Source of the DNA: Petaurus breviceps papuanus
Taxonomy: Eukaryota > Chordata > Mammalia > Diprotodontia > Petauridae
Direction of reading: 5' to 3'
NCBI GenBank assembly: GCA_028583685.1
Contig: JAMXIF010000051.1
Location: forward strand, 44,721,003-44,785,002
DNA length: 64,000 nt
A program made the position numbers and the translations under genes. This document shows positions 45,225 to 57,189 of this stretch, piece after piece (positions within the stretch are counted from its first letter, which is position 1; each line of letters opens with the position of its first letter). The notes beneath the pieces were generated by a model that was given only the letters and a program-made list of their open reading frames with translations, was not told the origin of the DNA and ran no database searches.

Positions 45225-45690
45225 GGTTCATGTGAAAGGGGGATTAGAGATATCTTGCTTAGCCCCAGTGGATGAATCAAGGAGCAATGGATAGAATTTT
45301 CTTTTTTTTTTTTGGAGGGCAGTTGGGGTTAAATGACTTGCCCAAGTGGCTAGTTTTGTGTTAAGTGTCTGAGGCTGGATGTGAACTCAGGTCCTCCTGA
45401 CGCCAGGGCCAGTGCTCTATTCACTGCATCATCTAGCCATGCCCCCCCCCCCCCCCTCCAATGGATAGAATTTTCAAAAAGGCAAATTGAAGCCTTAGGT
45501 GAGGAAAAACTTCCCAACACCTGAATTTTTCCAAAGTGAAATAGGCTGCCTTGGAAAGGCATGCCTTTCTTCTGACTCAAGGTCTTCAAGCAAAGGCTGT
45601 GACCACTTGTTGGGGTACAATGTAGAGAGGATTTTTGTTTGGGTGTGGGTTGAATGAGTTGGCAATCTCTGAAATGTTGTGAAGAGAAAA
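45225..45690 (+). mobile_element. CR1/L3-type LINE fragment, interrupted by a SINE
   Basis: Left part: gggggattagagatatcttg, agccccagtggatgaatcaa. Right part: tgaggaaaaacttcccaaca, gaaataggctgccttggaaa, gtcttcaagcaaaggctgtg. The SINE at 45302 splits it. Confidence 0.75.
45302..45458 (-). mobile_element. tRNA-derived SINE with 17-bp target duplication
   Basis: Reverse SINE with gcagttggggttaaatgact and gaactcaggtcctcctgacg; its head side runs into a C tract. The perfect duplication caatggatagaattttc lies at 45285 and 45459. Confidence 0.9.
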
Positions 45691-46279
45691 CATACATTGT
45701 AGAGCCTTCCTTCTATCCTTTGCTTGGTCCTGGCTACTGCTGACTTCAGCTTTTTAAAATTTGTCACATTACATATTTAGTAAATTGAATTACTCAATTA
45801 GCAGGAACTGGTTCACAATCTGGTTATCTGGTACCAGTTTTCTTCAGTGTAATCGAATTAATTTGTGTAATTGAAATGAAAATAATTATTATATTTTTCC
45901 ATCACTGGGAATTTGAAAAACAGTAGATGGAGAGCTAGAATTAAATTATACTGTTTGATATAAAGAGAGGGACTCTATACAGCAATAATACTTAGGCATT
46001 AGTCACGTTTGTAAGATCAAACATCAAATATAGACAATGTGGAAGGCTTCTGGGGTTTTCAAGAAGACAGAGAATGTTTTCTCTCTTGCAGAATGAACAA
46101 ATGTGGTTCCATAAAGACCTTTTCTTCCAACATTGCCTCATGTAAGGCTTTGTTTAATAAGCATATCTCTGATAGTATTTTTTCTGGGCAATGATCTCTT
46201 GTTTATCCCTTTGATATTGACTATGAACTGGCCCCCTTTCATTTAGGCCCTCTTAGAGACTGACATCTGCATTTGAAGG

Positions 46280-46520
46280 TGATTTTTTTAAAGAAGCCAG
46301 CCTTTAAAAGGTCATAAAATACTTGGCATTAGGTTCTCAGAGTGTGTGATGAATATTTTAATAGTTAAAAATGTAGCCAGGCAGCAAAGAAATGATTTAA
46401 CGTTGTAAATAAATCTCTTTGTGGGATTTAATGTGCAAAAATGGACAGCAATGGCTTTAAAAAAATCATTCCCCGAATGCTGAGATCTATACAATAGCAT
46501 ACTTTGTATGTTGGATCCAT
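46280..46520. other. Repeat-free AT-rich stretch, candidate conserved noncoding element
   Basis: It contains atttaatgtgcaaaaatgga and gaatattttaatagtt-type words, with no repeat landmark and no convincing frame. The assignment is inference. Confidence 0.3.
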
Positions 46521-47149
46521 ATTGGGAAGGAGTTCATTATATCTTTTTTAGATATTGTAGGAAGACATTAAAATCATTGTCTCCTCCAGGACTTGCATCT
46601 GTCTTCTCAAAACTAGAAACCAGTCAAGTAGATTTTCTGGAAAATATCACTGATACTAGATTTCAGAAGGGGTAGAGCATTTATCAAACTACCTCAGAGA
46701 CTGGGAACTTTAAATGCACTAATTCAAGGTATTGAGTAAGAAAAAAAAGAAATATTTCTCAACCCTTCTGATTATTTGTAATGCCATGGCTCAATCTAGA
46801 CTTTTCTCTCTCTGATTTCCATTACTATTGAAAAGAGAACACAGACCCCCAAGATCATAATGGTGAACAGGCAGCTCCAATGGGTGATTGTATATATTCC
46901 ATTCATGTAGTCCAAGGATGAGGGTTTATCATTTATCTTTCATCCTATAACTTTCCCAACATGTATATGTGGTTCCTCTTAAGCGCCCTTGTCTCCAGGG
47001 ACTGAGCACCGTTAGGCCAGTAACTGGTTTCCTGCAGTAAGCAGAACAGAAAGGGTGGAGAAAATGTCAAGGACATGAAGGTAATTTCTAGGCCTGTTAT
47101 AATTGAACTTTTAATGCCTATGTAGAACAGCTAGGAACTTTTTTCTTTT

Positions 47150-47425
47150 TTAAATATCTTATCCAAAAGTCCCTGTCCAGATTTGGCTGTGTGTGGTATT
47201 CAATTTATCCATTTCAGAAGATGAAAGTCTGAGCTGTCTGCCAGAATTTTACTTGCAGTCCCACGATATCACTGCATCTCTAATCTGATGCTTGGACTAT
47301 GATGCCAACCCCTCTGCCATCAAGACCATTTCCTTTTTTGTGATGTTGTTAAAAGGCTCTTGGTGTGGAGAGGTTTCAAACAGCATCCATCATGGTCAGC
47401 CTGAAATTGCAGCCCTTAATTTTTA
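47150..47425. other. Repeat-free mixed-composition stretch, candidate conserved noncoding element
   Basis: Less AT-rich than its surroundings, including gatatcactgcatctctaa and cagcatccatcatggtcagc. No splice sites fit an exon. Confidence 0.3.
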
Positions 47426-47429
47426 TTTT

Positions 47430-49350
47430 ATTCCTTTGGAGTTTAATCTAACTCCCCATTCAACCCCCCCCTAAAAATCCCATGGGGGGAAATGGGGGCA
47501 GGGAAGGAGGTGAATCAGAGCACTAAAACAAATTCTCATGTTAGGAAATAAGAAGAAAAAAAGATTATGAAAAGAATAAGGGAAAATAAAAGTAAAGAGG
47601 AAAGTATTTATTATTGTGCCTTTATAAGCCTGCATAAATTCAGAATTATTCTATAGTAATCACTTCTAACTCTTTAGGTTTTTAAAATCCCAAATCAAAC
47701 TTATACCTTCACTTCAGACTTAGATCATCTCCCCCATTCTGCTGTAGGCAACTGTTTTCAGGGCCCATAAGAATAAATGGTACTTAGCCCTATAAATAGT
47801 TGGTGTCATAAAGGTAATCTTTGTATCCAGGTCTCACTTCATTATAGACACTGTACTGATTTACAATTAAATAAGAGGAAAGAGAGTTAGAAAAAAATTG
47901 AATATATTTAATACATATTTTCCAGAGCTTGCTAGGAGAGTGATATTGTAAAGATAAGAAATATTACATTAAAATAAACATTCATTGGTCGGTATCATAC
48001 ATCATGTCTCCAATACAGATTTCAAGTCTCAGATATGAATATTTCAAGATCAAGTTGCTTTCATCATTCTCTCCCTTGCAAGAAGGAAGATTGGAAGCAA
48101 TCTTCCTTAAAGTAAGCAGCTTTAATCATTGGGTTTCTAAATCAACTGAACTATGGTAGAAAAAAAGAAGATGGAAGAATCCTATAATCCCTGGTTTAGT
48201 TGTAATGAAATTGTTCAGGATGAGAGGGAAACAGATGGATTCTGATTAATTTCTTACTAAGACCAGGAAATATAAACTTTAATGTTCTTTGGAAATTTGC
48301 TAGAGTAAATAGCGTCTATACGGGAGGAGATGAAAAAAAAATCACGAGATCAAGATCAATTTCCTTTGGTTGCTGGACATCAAAAGTATATCTATACCTC
48401 ATGTTTCTATAGTACTTTAAGGCATATTCAGAGCACTTTGTATACATTTCATTACACTTGAGAGCACCATACTCAGCAATATCTTTGAAACCCCAAACAT
48501 ATAATGTTTTCCTTGGTTGATCCAGAGGCCCATCCAGACTTGTTTTCTAAAAATGGAAACAATTATCATAGCTTGCTCTGGTTTGGGCTTATTCTAGAGC
48601 ACTTACTATCTCTCAAAGCCATTCCATGGGCTATTCACTACAAATCTCCCTGTTGGTAAATAGGATGTAGACCTGGAATCTATAAGTTTGAGATTCTCTA
48701 CTTCATACTCGACATTTATGATTCAAGGACTTTGATTGAAAACAAAGATGAACTTTAGGAAGATGTAATTTGGAATGAACTTGGATTCCTTAGTTGTCAC
48801 AGTCTGTTGGTTTTATGGTTGATATTTAGGGAGGTTGAAAGAGCTGAGGGGCAGCTTCATGGCTCTCTCTTGCCCTTTGAAGTACCTTTTCACTGCTCCA
48901 GGCCCCTTGTGGACTTACTTCAAGTCACTCTCAGCTAGCATCCGAGTAGGGAGGGGGAACGAGAAAAGTTAGGAGGCTAGAGATGTACCTTTGGTGTTAA
49001 CCTTGACACTGAAATGAGAAATTCAAAATAGGTAAGGAAAGAAAGTGGAACTCTGCTGAGTCTGACAATGTCACTGGACTTCAGACATCCTCTTACCTCA
49101 AAAGGAAAATCAATAGTTTCTTGCTCCAAACTTAAAAATACTCCAGTTGCCGACCTTTGCCTTCTTCTTAGGGAAATGCTATTCTTTCCCTGTGTTTGTA
49201 TTTTATCTGCTATGTGAATTTACCCCATAGAGCCAATCATGGCTAACCAAACCTTGAGCCTAGTTGTGACTAAATTCAAACCATGAATGACAAATTTCTA
49301 ATTACAAATAATTTGAATATTCTATTTTTTAAAAGGTAGAGTATAGGGAG
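47430..49350. other. Intergenic, nothing recognised
   Basis: Nearly 2 kb without a repeat landmark I can name. Only short frames are present and none looks like an exon. Confidence 0.4.
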
Positions 49351-49364
49351 AAAGATTTTCATTT

Positions 49365-49512
49365 CATTTAATTTTTGTTTTTTGAAGTGGGAAAGGCAGG
49401 ACAATTGGGGTTAAGTGACTTGCCCAAGGTCACACAGCTAATAAGTGTTAAGTATCTGAGGCTGGATTTGAACTCAGGTCGTCCTGACTCCAGGGCTGAT
49501 GCTCTATTCACT
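49365..49512 (-). mobile_element. tRNA-derived SINE, head truncated
   Basis: Reverse SINE from gcaggacaattggggttaag to gatgctctattcact. Duplication aagattttcattt at 49352 and 49513. Confidence 0.85.
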
Positions 49513-50001
49513 AAGATTTTCATTTTAATCTGTGCAGTGGAGAGATTCACTATTTGAAAATATAGTTAAACTAACATTCAAGACTCCAAGAGCATAAGCT
49601 TTGTGGGGAAGGGGTTATGGAACTTTTAATAAAATATATAATAACCTGTACCTCTGCCCCTGGAATGTGGTGAGAAGATACCAATCATCAGTGATTTAAC
49701 ACTGGAAACAAGTTATTATCTTGTCATGGTGGTTGTGACTTGGAAACAACTTCTCCTTTGGGGTCACAGTTTGCTTGCTTTAATGGAAAGGTACTGTTTG
49801 TGAAATCTGACCCAGAGGATCAAGTCAGTTCTAGCTGGATATGACATTTTTAGGCCTTCTGGTCATTTACTTTCTGCCTTTCTGGGATACATGTGCTTTG
49901 TCATGTAGGGGATGACACATCTTCAATTTACTCCTTTTTTCTAGATTTGGTGACTGAACCTTGCTCTCCCTGCCACATGAAACATACAGGCTTTATGTAG
50001 G

Positions 50002-50540
50002 TGTAGTAGCAGCAAGCACCCCAGAGTCCCCAGGGTGTCTGCCAATACAGCTTCTTGGATCTGCTTTGATAAAGGAAAGCAACTCAAAATGGGTTAACAA
50101 GCTTACTTTAATCAGTCAGATATGTATCATTCACCTACTTCAGGGGAAAAAGGTCAGCACCCTGAACTTCAAAATATACAGACAGAATTATCAAGACAAA
50201 AACAGATCAAGTAGACAGATTTCCAAACTGTCCAACCATTACATCCATACCAAACAACATCTGGGTTTCAAAGCTGGGGGGCTCTGGACAATGGCTTTGC
50301 AGAGTTTCATCTGATCAAATCACAGAACACTTCTCAAAGTGAGCCCCAAAACAAAGCTACAGATCAGGGCTTATATAGCCTTCTCCTGGCTCAGAGAATG
50401 TAACAACCTTATTGACTCACTGGCCAATCAAGAAGTATTTACTGAAAAACAAGCCTCCCTCCCGCCCCCTCCCCCCCAGGCTCCAGGTGCACTTTAGCCT
50501 AGGGGCAGGGAAGATCTTCAAAATTTACATTCCCATTACA
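50002..50540 (-). mobile_element. Solo LTR of a retrovirus-like element, copy 2 (reverse)
   Basis: A 539-bp element that on the minus strand starts TGTAATGG and ends CTACTACA, flanked by the perfect 5-bp duplication gtagg (49997-50001 and 50541-50545). It carries a TATA box (about 50371-50378) and the reverse of ATTAAA at 50107. It is homologous over its whole length to 31543-32070. No internal region is attached. Confidence 0.9.
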
Positions 50541-50929
50541 GTAGGGGTTGGGGAATAAGGGGCATAATGAACTCTATTAGCTGTAGGGACTGCTGGACAG
50601 AGCATAGAGTACCTACATTTCCAACAGCTTCCATCATCTCTTTTCTCTGTCCATACTCTGCAAACTACAGGGACTTAGGTAAATATGAAAAGGTTAGGTT
50701 TTATATTATAGTTTATATGTATTTCATCCAAATCAGTTAAATCAGGGATTCTTACCCTGCTATCAGTAAACTTAATTTTTTTTTGACAACTGCATTTTAA
50801 TATAACTGGTTTCCTTTGTAATCCAATGTATTTTATTTTATGCATTTAAAAACATATTCTGATGAGTTCATAGGCTTCATCAGACTGTTCAAGAGATAAA
50901 AAAGATTAAGAACCTTCAAATTAAACAAA

Positions 50930-51490
50930 CATATATTTAGCACTTTCTCTGTGCTCCGGGCACACAAAAAAGAAAAAAAAAACCAGCCCATGTTACCCCT
51001 TAAGGAGTTTACAAGCGACTAGGGGAGAGATGATGTCTATATGGATACATCAAATTCAAGGTAGAGTGTTATAAGGGTGAAGGAGCTATCCAAAGTACTT
51101 AAGGAAAATGAGAGGAGGGAGACACTGTTTTTAGCTGAAGGGGATCAAGTGAGGTTTCATGCAAGAGATGGTACCTGAGCAGGGTTTTGATGGACAACAA
51201 GGATTTAAACAAGAAGTATTGAAGAGTGAGTAAGTTCCAGAAATGGGGAGTGGTGACTTGCATAAAACCATGGTGGGTAAAGATGGTGGTCAGAGCTGGT
51301 GGAATAGATCATATTACAGTTTGGCTGAAATGGAAAGTGAGTATTATGACAGGAGGTAGTGAAGACAATGGAAGATGAAGACAATGGAAGACCTGAAATG
51401 AAAGATTAAGGAATTTGTATTTTATCCTAGAAGCAATAGGGAACCATTGAAAGTTTTTGAGTAGGAGAGTGGCCCAAAGAAGAGTATTTG
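50930..51490 (+). repeat. Unnamed long ancient repeat, longest continuous copy
   Basis: It starts with catatatttagcactttctc, continues ttaaggagtttacaagcgac, gatggtacctgagcagggtt, cctagaagcaatagggaacc and ttgaaagtttttgagtagga. It joins pieces seen separately at 34205 and 1555, which shows that they are one family. Confidence 0.55.
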
Positions 51491-51589
51491 GTAGCTCTTT
51501 GAAGGAAGAATTGGATTGGGGAAAGATTGGTGGTAGGGAGACATATTGGATAAGATTCTTTCCTAGACGTCAGCCTGGCATCTGTTCCA

Positions 51590-51715
51590 GCTGACTCAGC
51601 AGCTGGAGAGCAGGGACAGCCTGGTTTTTCTTTTATATCCATAGAGTCTTGTACAGTGCCTTGCACATAGTAGGCTCTTGATGAATGTTTGTGGAATTGC
51701 CTTGAATTGGAACAT
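51590..51715 (+). mobile_element. L2 3' end
   Basis: It shows cttgtacagtgccttgcaca, tagtaggctcttgatgaatg and ttgtggaattg. Confidence 0.6.
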
Positions 51716-52184
51716 CTTTGCTCTCATGATGCTTTCCCTAACACTCCTATGAAACACTTGATAGTAGGGTTGGTTTCACTCCAGACCCATTTTCATGGGT
51801 CCCTGAGATGTATTGTTGGCCTTTGCTGCTCAAAGAGGATGGTAATGGAGGCAAAGCTGGAAAAGGTTTCAAGTAGGGTCCCAGTGATGGGCTATCTGTG
51901 TTCTGAGGACCAGTCTGGTTAACTTTGGAGAGATCAATCAGCAGGAAGAAAGGGTGACATGACTTTTTTGCTGCAACAGTGACTGAAGACCATCTAGCAA
52001 ACCCTCCCAGGGACTTGAGATACCATTAAGTAAATTTTATCATCGCATATCTATTCAATATGTATCTTACAGTTATTGGCAGATTATAAGCACTTAATAA
52101 ATGTATCACATCTTTATGTACCTATCTATACATCGGTGTACATATGTATGTATGTAACTAGCTAGCTAACTACATGTCTCTCTG

Positions 52185-52300
52185 TCATTAAAATATGAGC
52201 CCTGGAGGGCAGGGACTATTTGTGATTTTATTTGCATCTCCTGCACTTAGTATAGTATCTGGCACATAGTAAACACTTAATAAATGCTTATTGATTATTT
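52185..52300 (+). mobile_element. L2 3' end
   Basis: It shows ccctggagggcagggactat, atagtatctggcacatagta, and cttaataaatgcttattgat. Confidence 0.65.
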
Positions 52301-52379
52301 GATCATATAAGATCTGGGGATGTTAGTGAGCTGCAAGCTTAATATGTGAGCAATATCGTATGGTAGCTGAGAAAACTAC

Positions 52380-52640
52380 TGTGATTAGGCTATATTATGA
52401 GGGGCACAGATTCCAGAAAGGACGAGGTGATTGTCCCATTCTCCTCTGCCTTGGTCAGACTCCATTCGGAATATTATATTTAGTTCTAGGTGCTGTAATT
52501 TAGGAAGGACATTGACAAATTGAAGGGCATTCAGAGAAGGGCAATGGGATCTTTTAGGTCAATTCCATATAGGGAGCAATTGAAGGAAATGGGGGTTTTA
52601 ATTTGGAGCAGAGTAGTCAGGGGGAGCATGATAACTCAAT
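52380..52640 (+). mobile_element. CR1/L3-type LINE fragment
   Basis: It shows ttggtcagactccattcgga, atttaggaaggacattgaca, gcattcagagaagggcaatg, and agtcagggggagcatgataa. Confidence 0.72.
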
Positions 52641-52969
52641 TCATGCATCGCTGTACTCTTATACATTGAGATCAGAACCATTTATAGCTTCTTTTATGGC
52701 AAAAGAGATGACAGTAGCCTTATTATATCATCTTATTTTGCAAAAATAGCAGAGTCTCAATGGTAGTTACTGGATGGTATCCAAAAGCTAATTTCTTTAT
52801 AATGACCCCCATTTGTTAATAGTCTTCCTTCCATACTTAAAACAAAAGGCACCAATCACTATTTATGTAATCATCCTTGAGAGCTCCTGAGTCTTGAGTT
52901 TATGGGTTTATGGAACAGATCCCAATGGTGGGTAGATACAGATTCCACCCACCATTAGGATCTGATACT

Positions 52970-53058
52970 CTGTAAACTCCATGAGGTCAGGGACCATTTC
53001 ATTTTTGTCATTGTACTCTCGGTATGTATGTAGCATCATGACCGACACATAGCATGCT
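52970..53058 (+). mobile_element. L2 3' end, cut by a SINE
   Basis: It shows ctccatgaggtcagggacca and catgaccgacacatagcatg, then stops at the SINE boundary. Confidence 0.5.
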
Positions 53059-53059
53059 T

Positions 53060-53287
53060 TGCTGTTGTTGTCCAGTCATTTCAATCATACCCAGATCTTT
53101 GTGACCCCATTTGGGGTTTTCTTTGCTAAGATACTAGAGTGGTTTTCCATTTCCTTCTCCAGCTCATTTTACAGCTGAGGAAACAGAAACAAGCAGGGTG
53201 CTGTGACTTGCCCAGGGTCACATAGCTAGAAAGTGTCTGAGCCCAGATTTGAACTTAGGTCTCTCTGATTCCAGGTCAGGTACCACC
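53060..53287 (-). mobile_element. Full-length SINE with long 3' tail
   Basis: Reverse: gttgttgtccagtcatttca, accccatttggggttttctt, gtgacttgcccagggtcaca, ending at tcaggtaccacc. Confidence 0.85.
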
Positions 53288-53329
53288 TTGATCAACTGAG
53301 TGATTGACTGATAGCTTCGTAACAATTGT

Positions 53330-53510
53330 TTCTATATGGTGTTTTCTACTTTATAATCATTATCATGGAGTGCCAGCCCCTCATTTCACAGACGAGGAAA
53401 TGGAATTCCAAAGAAGGGCTCTAAAGTATTCAAGGTGATAGCACTATCCAGATGAAGACCAGAACTGAGGCCCCCTGGCTTTTAGATCATACTTTCTCCA
53501 CTATAGACAG
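53330..53510 (-). mobile_element. MIR, degraded
   Basis: It shows catttcacagacgaggaaat, then a poor core, then ctttctccactatag. Confidence 0.5.
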
Positions 53511-53684
53511 TGCGAATGACTTTTTGCCTTGGGCCTGCTCTCGTTTCTCTGTCCTACAGATTTTCAGGTCATCTTTAGTACTCTTCTAAAAAGTCTAATT
53601 TAGTATAAAGGTTTGCTCTAGGACAGACCCAGATCTCTGCAAAATCTAATCTCCCCAGAAGGTCCCAGTGAGTAGCAGGGCATA

Positions 53685-53872
53685 TTAAGTAGTGTTGGAC
53701 TTGGAGCCAGGAGAAGCTTGGTTCAAATCCCAACTCAGACATATACTAGCTGAATCACCCTGAGCAAGTCACTTTAACTTTCTGTGCCTTGGTTTCCTTC
53801 TCTATAAAAGGAACTTGCAATAGATGGCCTCTCAGTTCCCTCCCAGCTCTAAATCTATGAGCCCACGAATTC
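53685..53872 (+). mobile_element. MIR/Mar1-like SINE
   Basis: It shows gttggacttggagccaggag, aaatcccaactcagacatat and a 3' end cagttccctcccagctctaa. Confidence 0.72.
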
Positions 53873-53999
53873 CCAATTATACCGTGACATAGCAGAATAA
53901 TTGTACTACCTAAGATTGGGTAGAAAATGAATTCAGCAATCATTTGTAAATGAGCCAAACCTTAAGAAACTGAGATCTTGGTCAATGCAGATTGGAGGG

Positions 54000-55095
54000 A
54001 TATAAGTTTAGCACATTGCCTTAAACTTATTTCTCAGTTGTTGGAAAGGAGAGGCCCTCTGTAGGGGACAGCATCATGGACTGGAAAAAGGCAAAGGCTC
54101 CAAAGGACAAATAAGCATTCAGGAAACTTTTATAAAAATGTGAGTACCTAAAAAAGGTATCTGTTGAAATGTTTATTTAAAAAAAAGGCCATACCCAGAA
54201 AGAACTTTAATTCGTTGAAGAAATGGATTGTATGAAACAGGGTTCTAGAAAATAAGGAAACCATAGCCATATGATCTAAAATTTACTCATTTTCTAGGTA
54301 TTATAAGAATGGAGGGAGAGATTGGTTTAAGGTTTGCCCAGAGCCCTAAAGCCTCATACCCAAATCAGAGTGTGTCAATTATTCCTCCATATGCAGTGGA
54401 GATGTTTGCTTATTATTAACTGATAGTGTAAAGGATCCTGGGGAGGGTAAGCTAACTGAAGGTTATGAGTTCTGTCTGCAAGGACAATTTAGTTATTTTC
54501 ATAAGTATATTTCAAGCCGAAGATTTCTCTGTATCTAATCAACTAGTTCCATTCTCCCTTACATTTGATGCAGGCATTCATTAGCATTCCACAGGACCAG
54601 AGAAGTTTGGGTCAGAATGAAATAGCGCACATAATATGTTGCAACATCATGTTTCTACAGACCACTTAAGCCATTATTAAGCACCTCAGGTTTTTTTTTT
54701 TTTTTTTGGTCCTCGAAGAGGGGGAGGAATTTATTTACTCTCATTAAAACTTTGTATCTAAGTAATAAATGCAATTTCCTTTTTTATAAATCAGAATATG
54801 AGACAAACATGGATTTTGAGATAATGAATGTTGTCTGCAGTCTACAGTCCAAGAGTTCAGACTTCAAGCAATATAAAATATTTAACTGCTATAGACAAAA
54901 TACTTGTAATGATTCAGCTGTTTCTCCTCAGTAAGAAATTAGCTAGTAATAAATTTGTGTTAGACTCTAACTGGGAGTAAAACCAGACTGTGCAAACCTA
55001 ATTTGACTTCAGGAAAAAGAAAGGAACTGATGCAGAATTAGTATCCTTGGATATTAACTCTGTACTTGTGGTCTAGATTAATGCTGGAATTTTGA
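54000..55095. other. Intergenic, nothing recognised
   Basis: AT-rich, one T tract at 54692-54708, no named repeat and no exon. Confidence 0.4.
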
Positions 55096-55107
55096 TTTTA
55101 GTAATTG

Positions 55108-55348
55108 TTATTCAGTTGTTTCAGTCATGTCTTACTTGCCACAATCCCATTTGGGGTTTTCTTGGCAGAGATACCAGAGTGATTTGTCATTTCCTTCTCT
55201 GGGTCATTTTGCAGATGAGGAAACTGAGGCAAGCAGGGTGAAGTGACTTGCCCAGGGTCATACAGCTATTATGTTGGAGGCCACATTTGAACTCAGACTT
55301 TCCTGACTGTAGGCCTAGTGCTTTATATACCCACCTACCTGCCCATTT
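55108..55348 (-). mobile_element. Full-length SINE with long 3' tail, reverse member of an inverted pair
   Basis: Reverse: gttattcagttgtttcagtc, tcccatttggggttttcttg, gtgacttgcccagggtcata, ending in cacctacctgccc. Confidence 0.83.
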
Positions 55349-55373
55349 TAGGAACTGTGTTTCTCCAATCCCT

Positions 55374-55637
55374 GATGGGGTTAGGTGGAGCAGTGGATGG
55401 AGTGCCAGGTCTGCAGTCAGGAAGACACATTTTCCTGAGTTCAAATCTGGCCTCAGACACTTACTAGCTGTGTGACCCTGGGTAACTCACTTAACCCTAT
55501 TTGCCTCAGTTTCTTCATATGTAAAATGAGCTGGAGAAGATGGCAAACCACTCCAGTATCTTTGCCAAGAAAACCTCAAATGGGGTCACGGAGAGTCAGA
55601 CAGGACTAAAAGAACTGAACAGCAATAACAACAACAT
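55374..55637 (+). mobile_element. Full-length SINE with long 3' tail, forward member of an inverted pair
   Basis: Head ggggttaggtggagcagtgg, core tagctgtgtgaccctgggta, tail caaatggggtcacggagagt and an aataacaacaac end. It lies head to head with the copy at 55108. Confidence 0.86.
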
Positions 55638-55639
55638 CC

Positions 55640-57185
55640 CCAGCTAAGCAGGAGTTTGACTGTAAATTTGGTAGCTATGGAAAGTACATGTATTCTAGCA
55701 GAAGAGCATTAGATAAGGAGTCTAGTGATGGGAATGGATTTGCGTCAATTTTGAGCTCTCCTGCTCACTTCCCCTGGGGACCAGCGGCACATTTATGAGT
55801 CAGTGGCTCATGTTAGGGGTGCACTCTGTGCTCATATAAGAGGGTGAAGCCAAATGGGTCATGAAGGGCTTGAACCTGTGACTTTGGCCTTATTCATGTT
55901 GTATCTTTCTTTTTGAATATGTAGCATCTGTTTACAATGCAGTCTTTGGAAATCTACCTTAGCTTCAAGGCACATTTACTGTGAGCCAGCAAAGGCTTAG
56001 AACAATAGCTCACAAGCCCCCACCAATGTATTTCTTTAACCAGTTATCCAGAGGACATATCAGTTTAAAACAAAAGACATTTAATTCAATCTTACAGCAA
56101 ACTAAGTGATGAGAAAGATTCCCTTCCATCTTCCTTCCCTGTATATACAGGGTTCATACCCAAAGGTTACCACACAGCAAGCAGAGAGGGAATACACAGA
56201 TATTTTTGCCTACTTTGATACTTTGAAGGATATTTAAATGATTTTCTTTTTATAGTTTGGATACTTCCTTCCCTGACTTGGAATTAAACAAACCACCTTC
56301 AAATTATCAAAGTAAGTAAAAATACCTATCTCATCCCACAAGTTGTGTGGCAACTTTTGAGCATATACCTTGTGTGTGTATGTGAGTATATGTGTGTGTA
56401 ACTTTCTTGTCCCTTATTTTGCTAAGTTAACTCACCCATGCCTTCTAGTCCTTTGTGATTCTTGTTCATATTTCCAAAAAAGTACCATGTGGAAGGCCCA
56501 CCCAATGTGGTGGAAACCCCAGTCTTGTTCTTTTAGCATCTTGGTGATATCAATGCATTTCTGAAATGGAACATCAATTGCCTCTCATTTTTGCCCATCT
56601 CCTTTTCTGCTCATACATATCCTTGATAATATCCTTTAAATCTACAAATTTCTCACAAGTCATCAATGCTTCAGGATGATGACACTCACCTTACAGGGTG
56701 AGATACTTTATTCTTTATTTTAAACCTTGCTTTTTCTTAAATTATAGTGTCCCAGTATTTGTGGCTATATAGTATACTTAGAAGAATATTGGTGTGAAAA
56801 GCAAGCTTTTGCAGTGACACAGAGTAATTTCCCTAACATAATAAATATAGTCTGATTTCTTCTTCCTACTCAGTTTTAGGCTTAGCTCATGACCCACCTA
56901 GAGGACTTGTCCAAGATGCATATTTTGACATATATTGATGGAATAACTCAGTGGTTTCCCATTGATCTGTCTTTCATAAATTGAGCAATTCATCCACTTT
57001 GTTTTTCCAGCGTGTGGGTTAAAATTCATTGATTCCAATTACTATGCTTTTGTACTGAGTATCCCCAATGACTGTTATGGTATGAATATGTGGGAATCCT
57101 TAGTTTTCTTCAAAACTGAAGTTCTATTTTCTATATGAAACTTTTCTTGAGCCTCCCACTCATCATTTGTTTTTCCCCCAAATGA
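55640..57185. other. Intergenic, nothing recognised
   Basis: No named repeat and no exon. A short TG run lies at 56370-56400. Confidence 0.4.
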
Positions 57186-57189
57186 CCAT

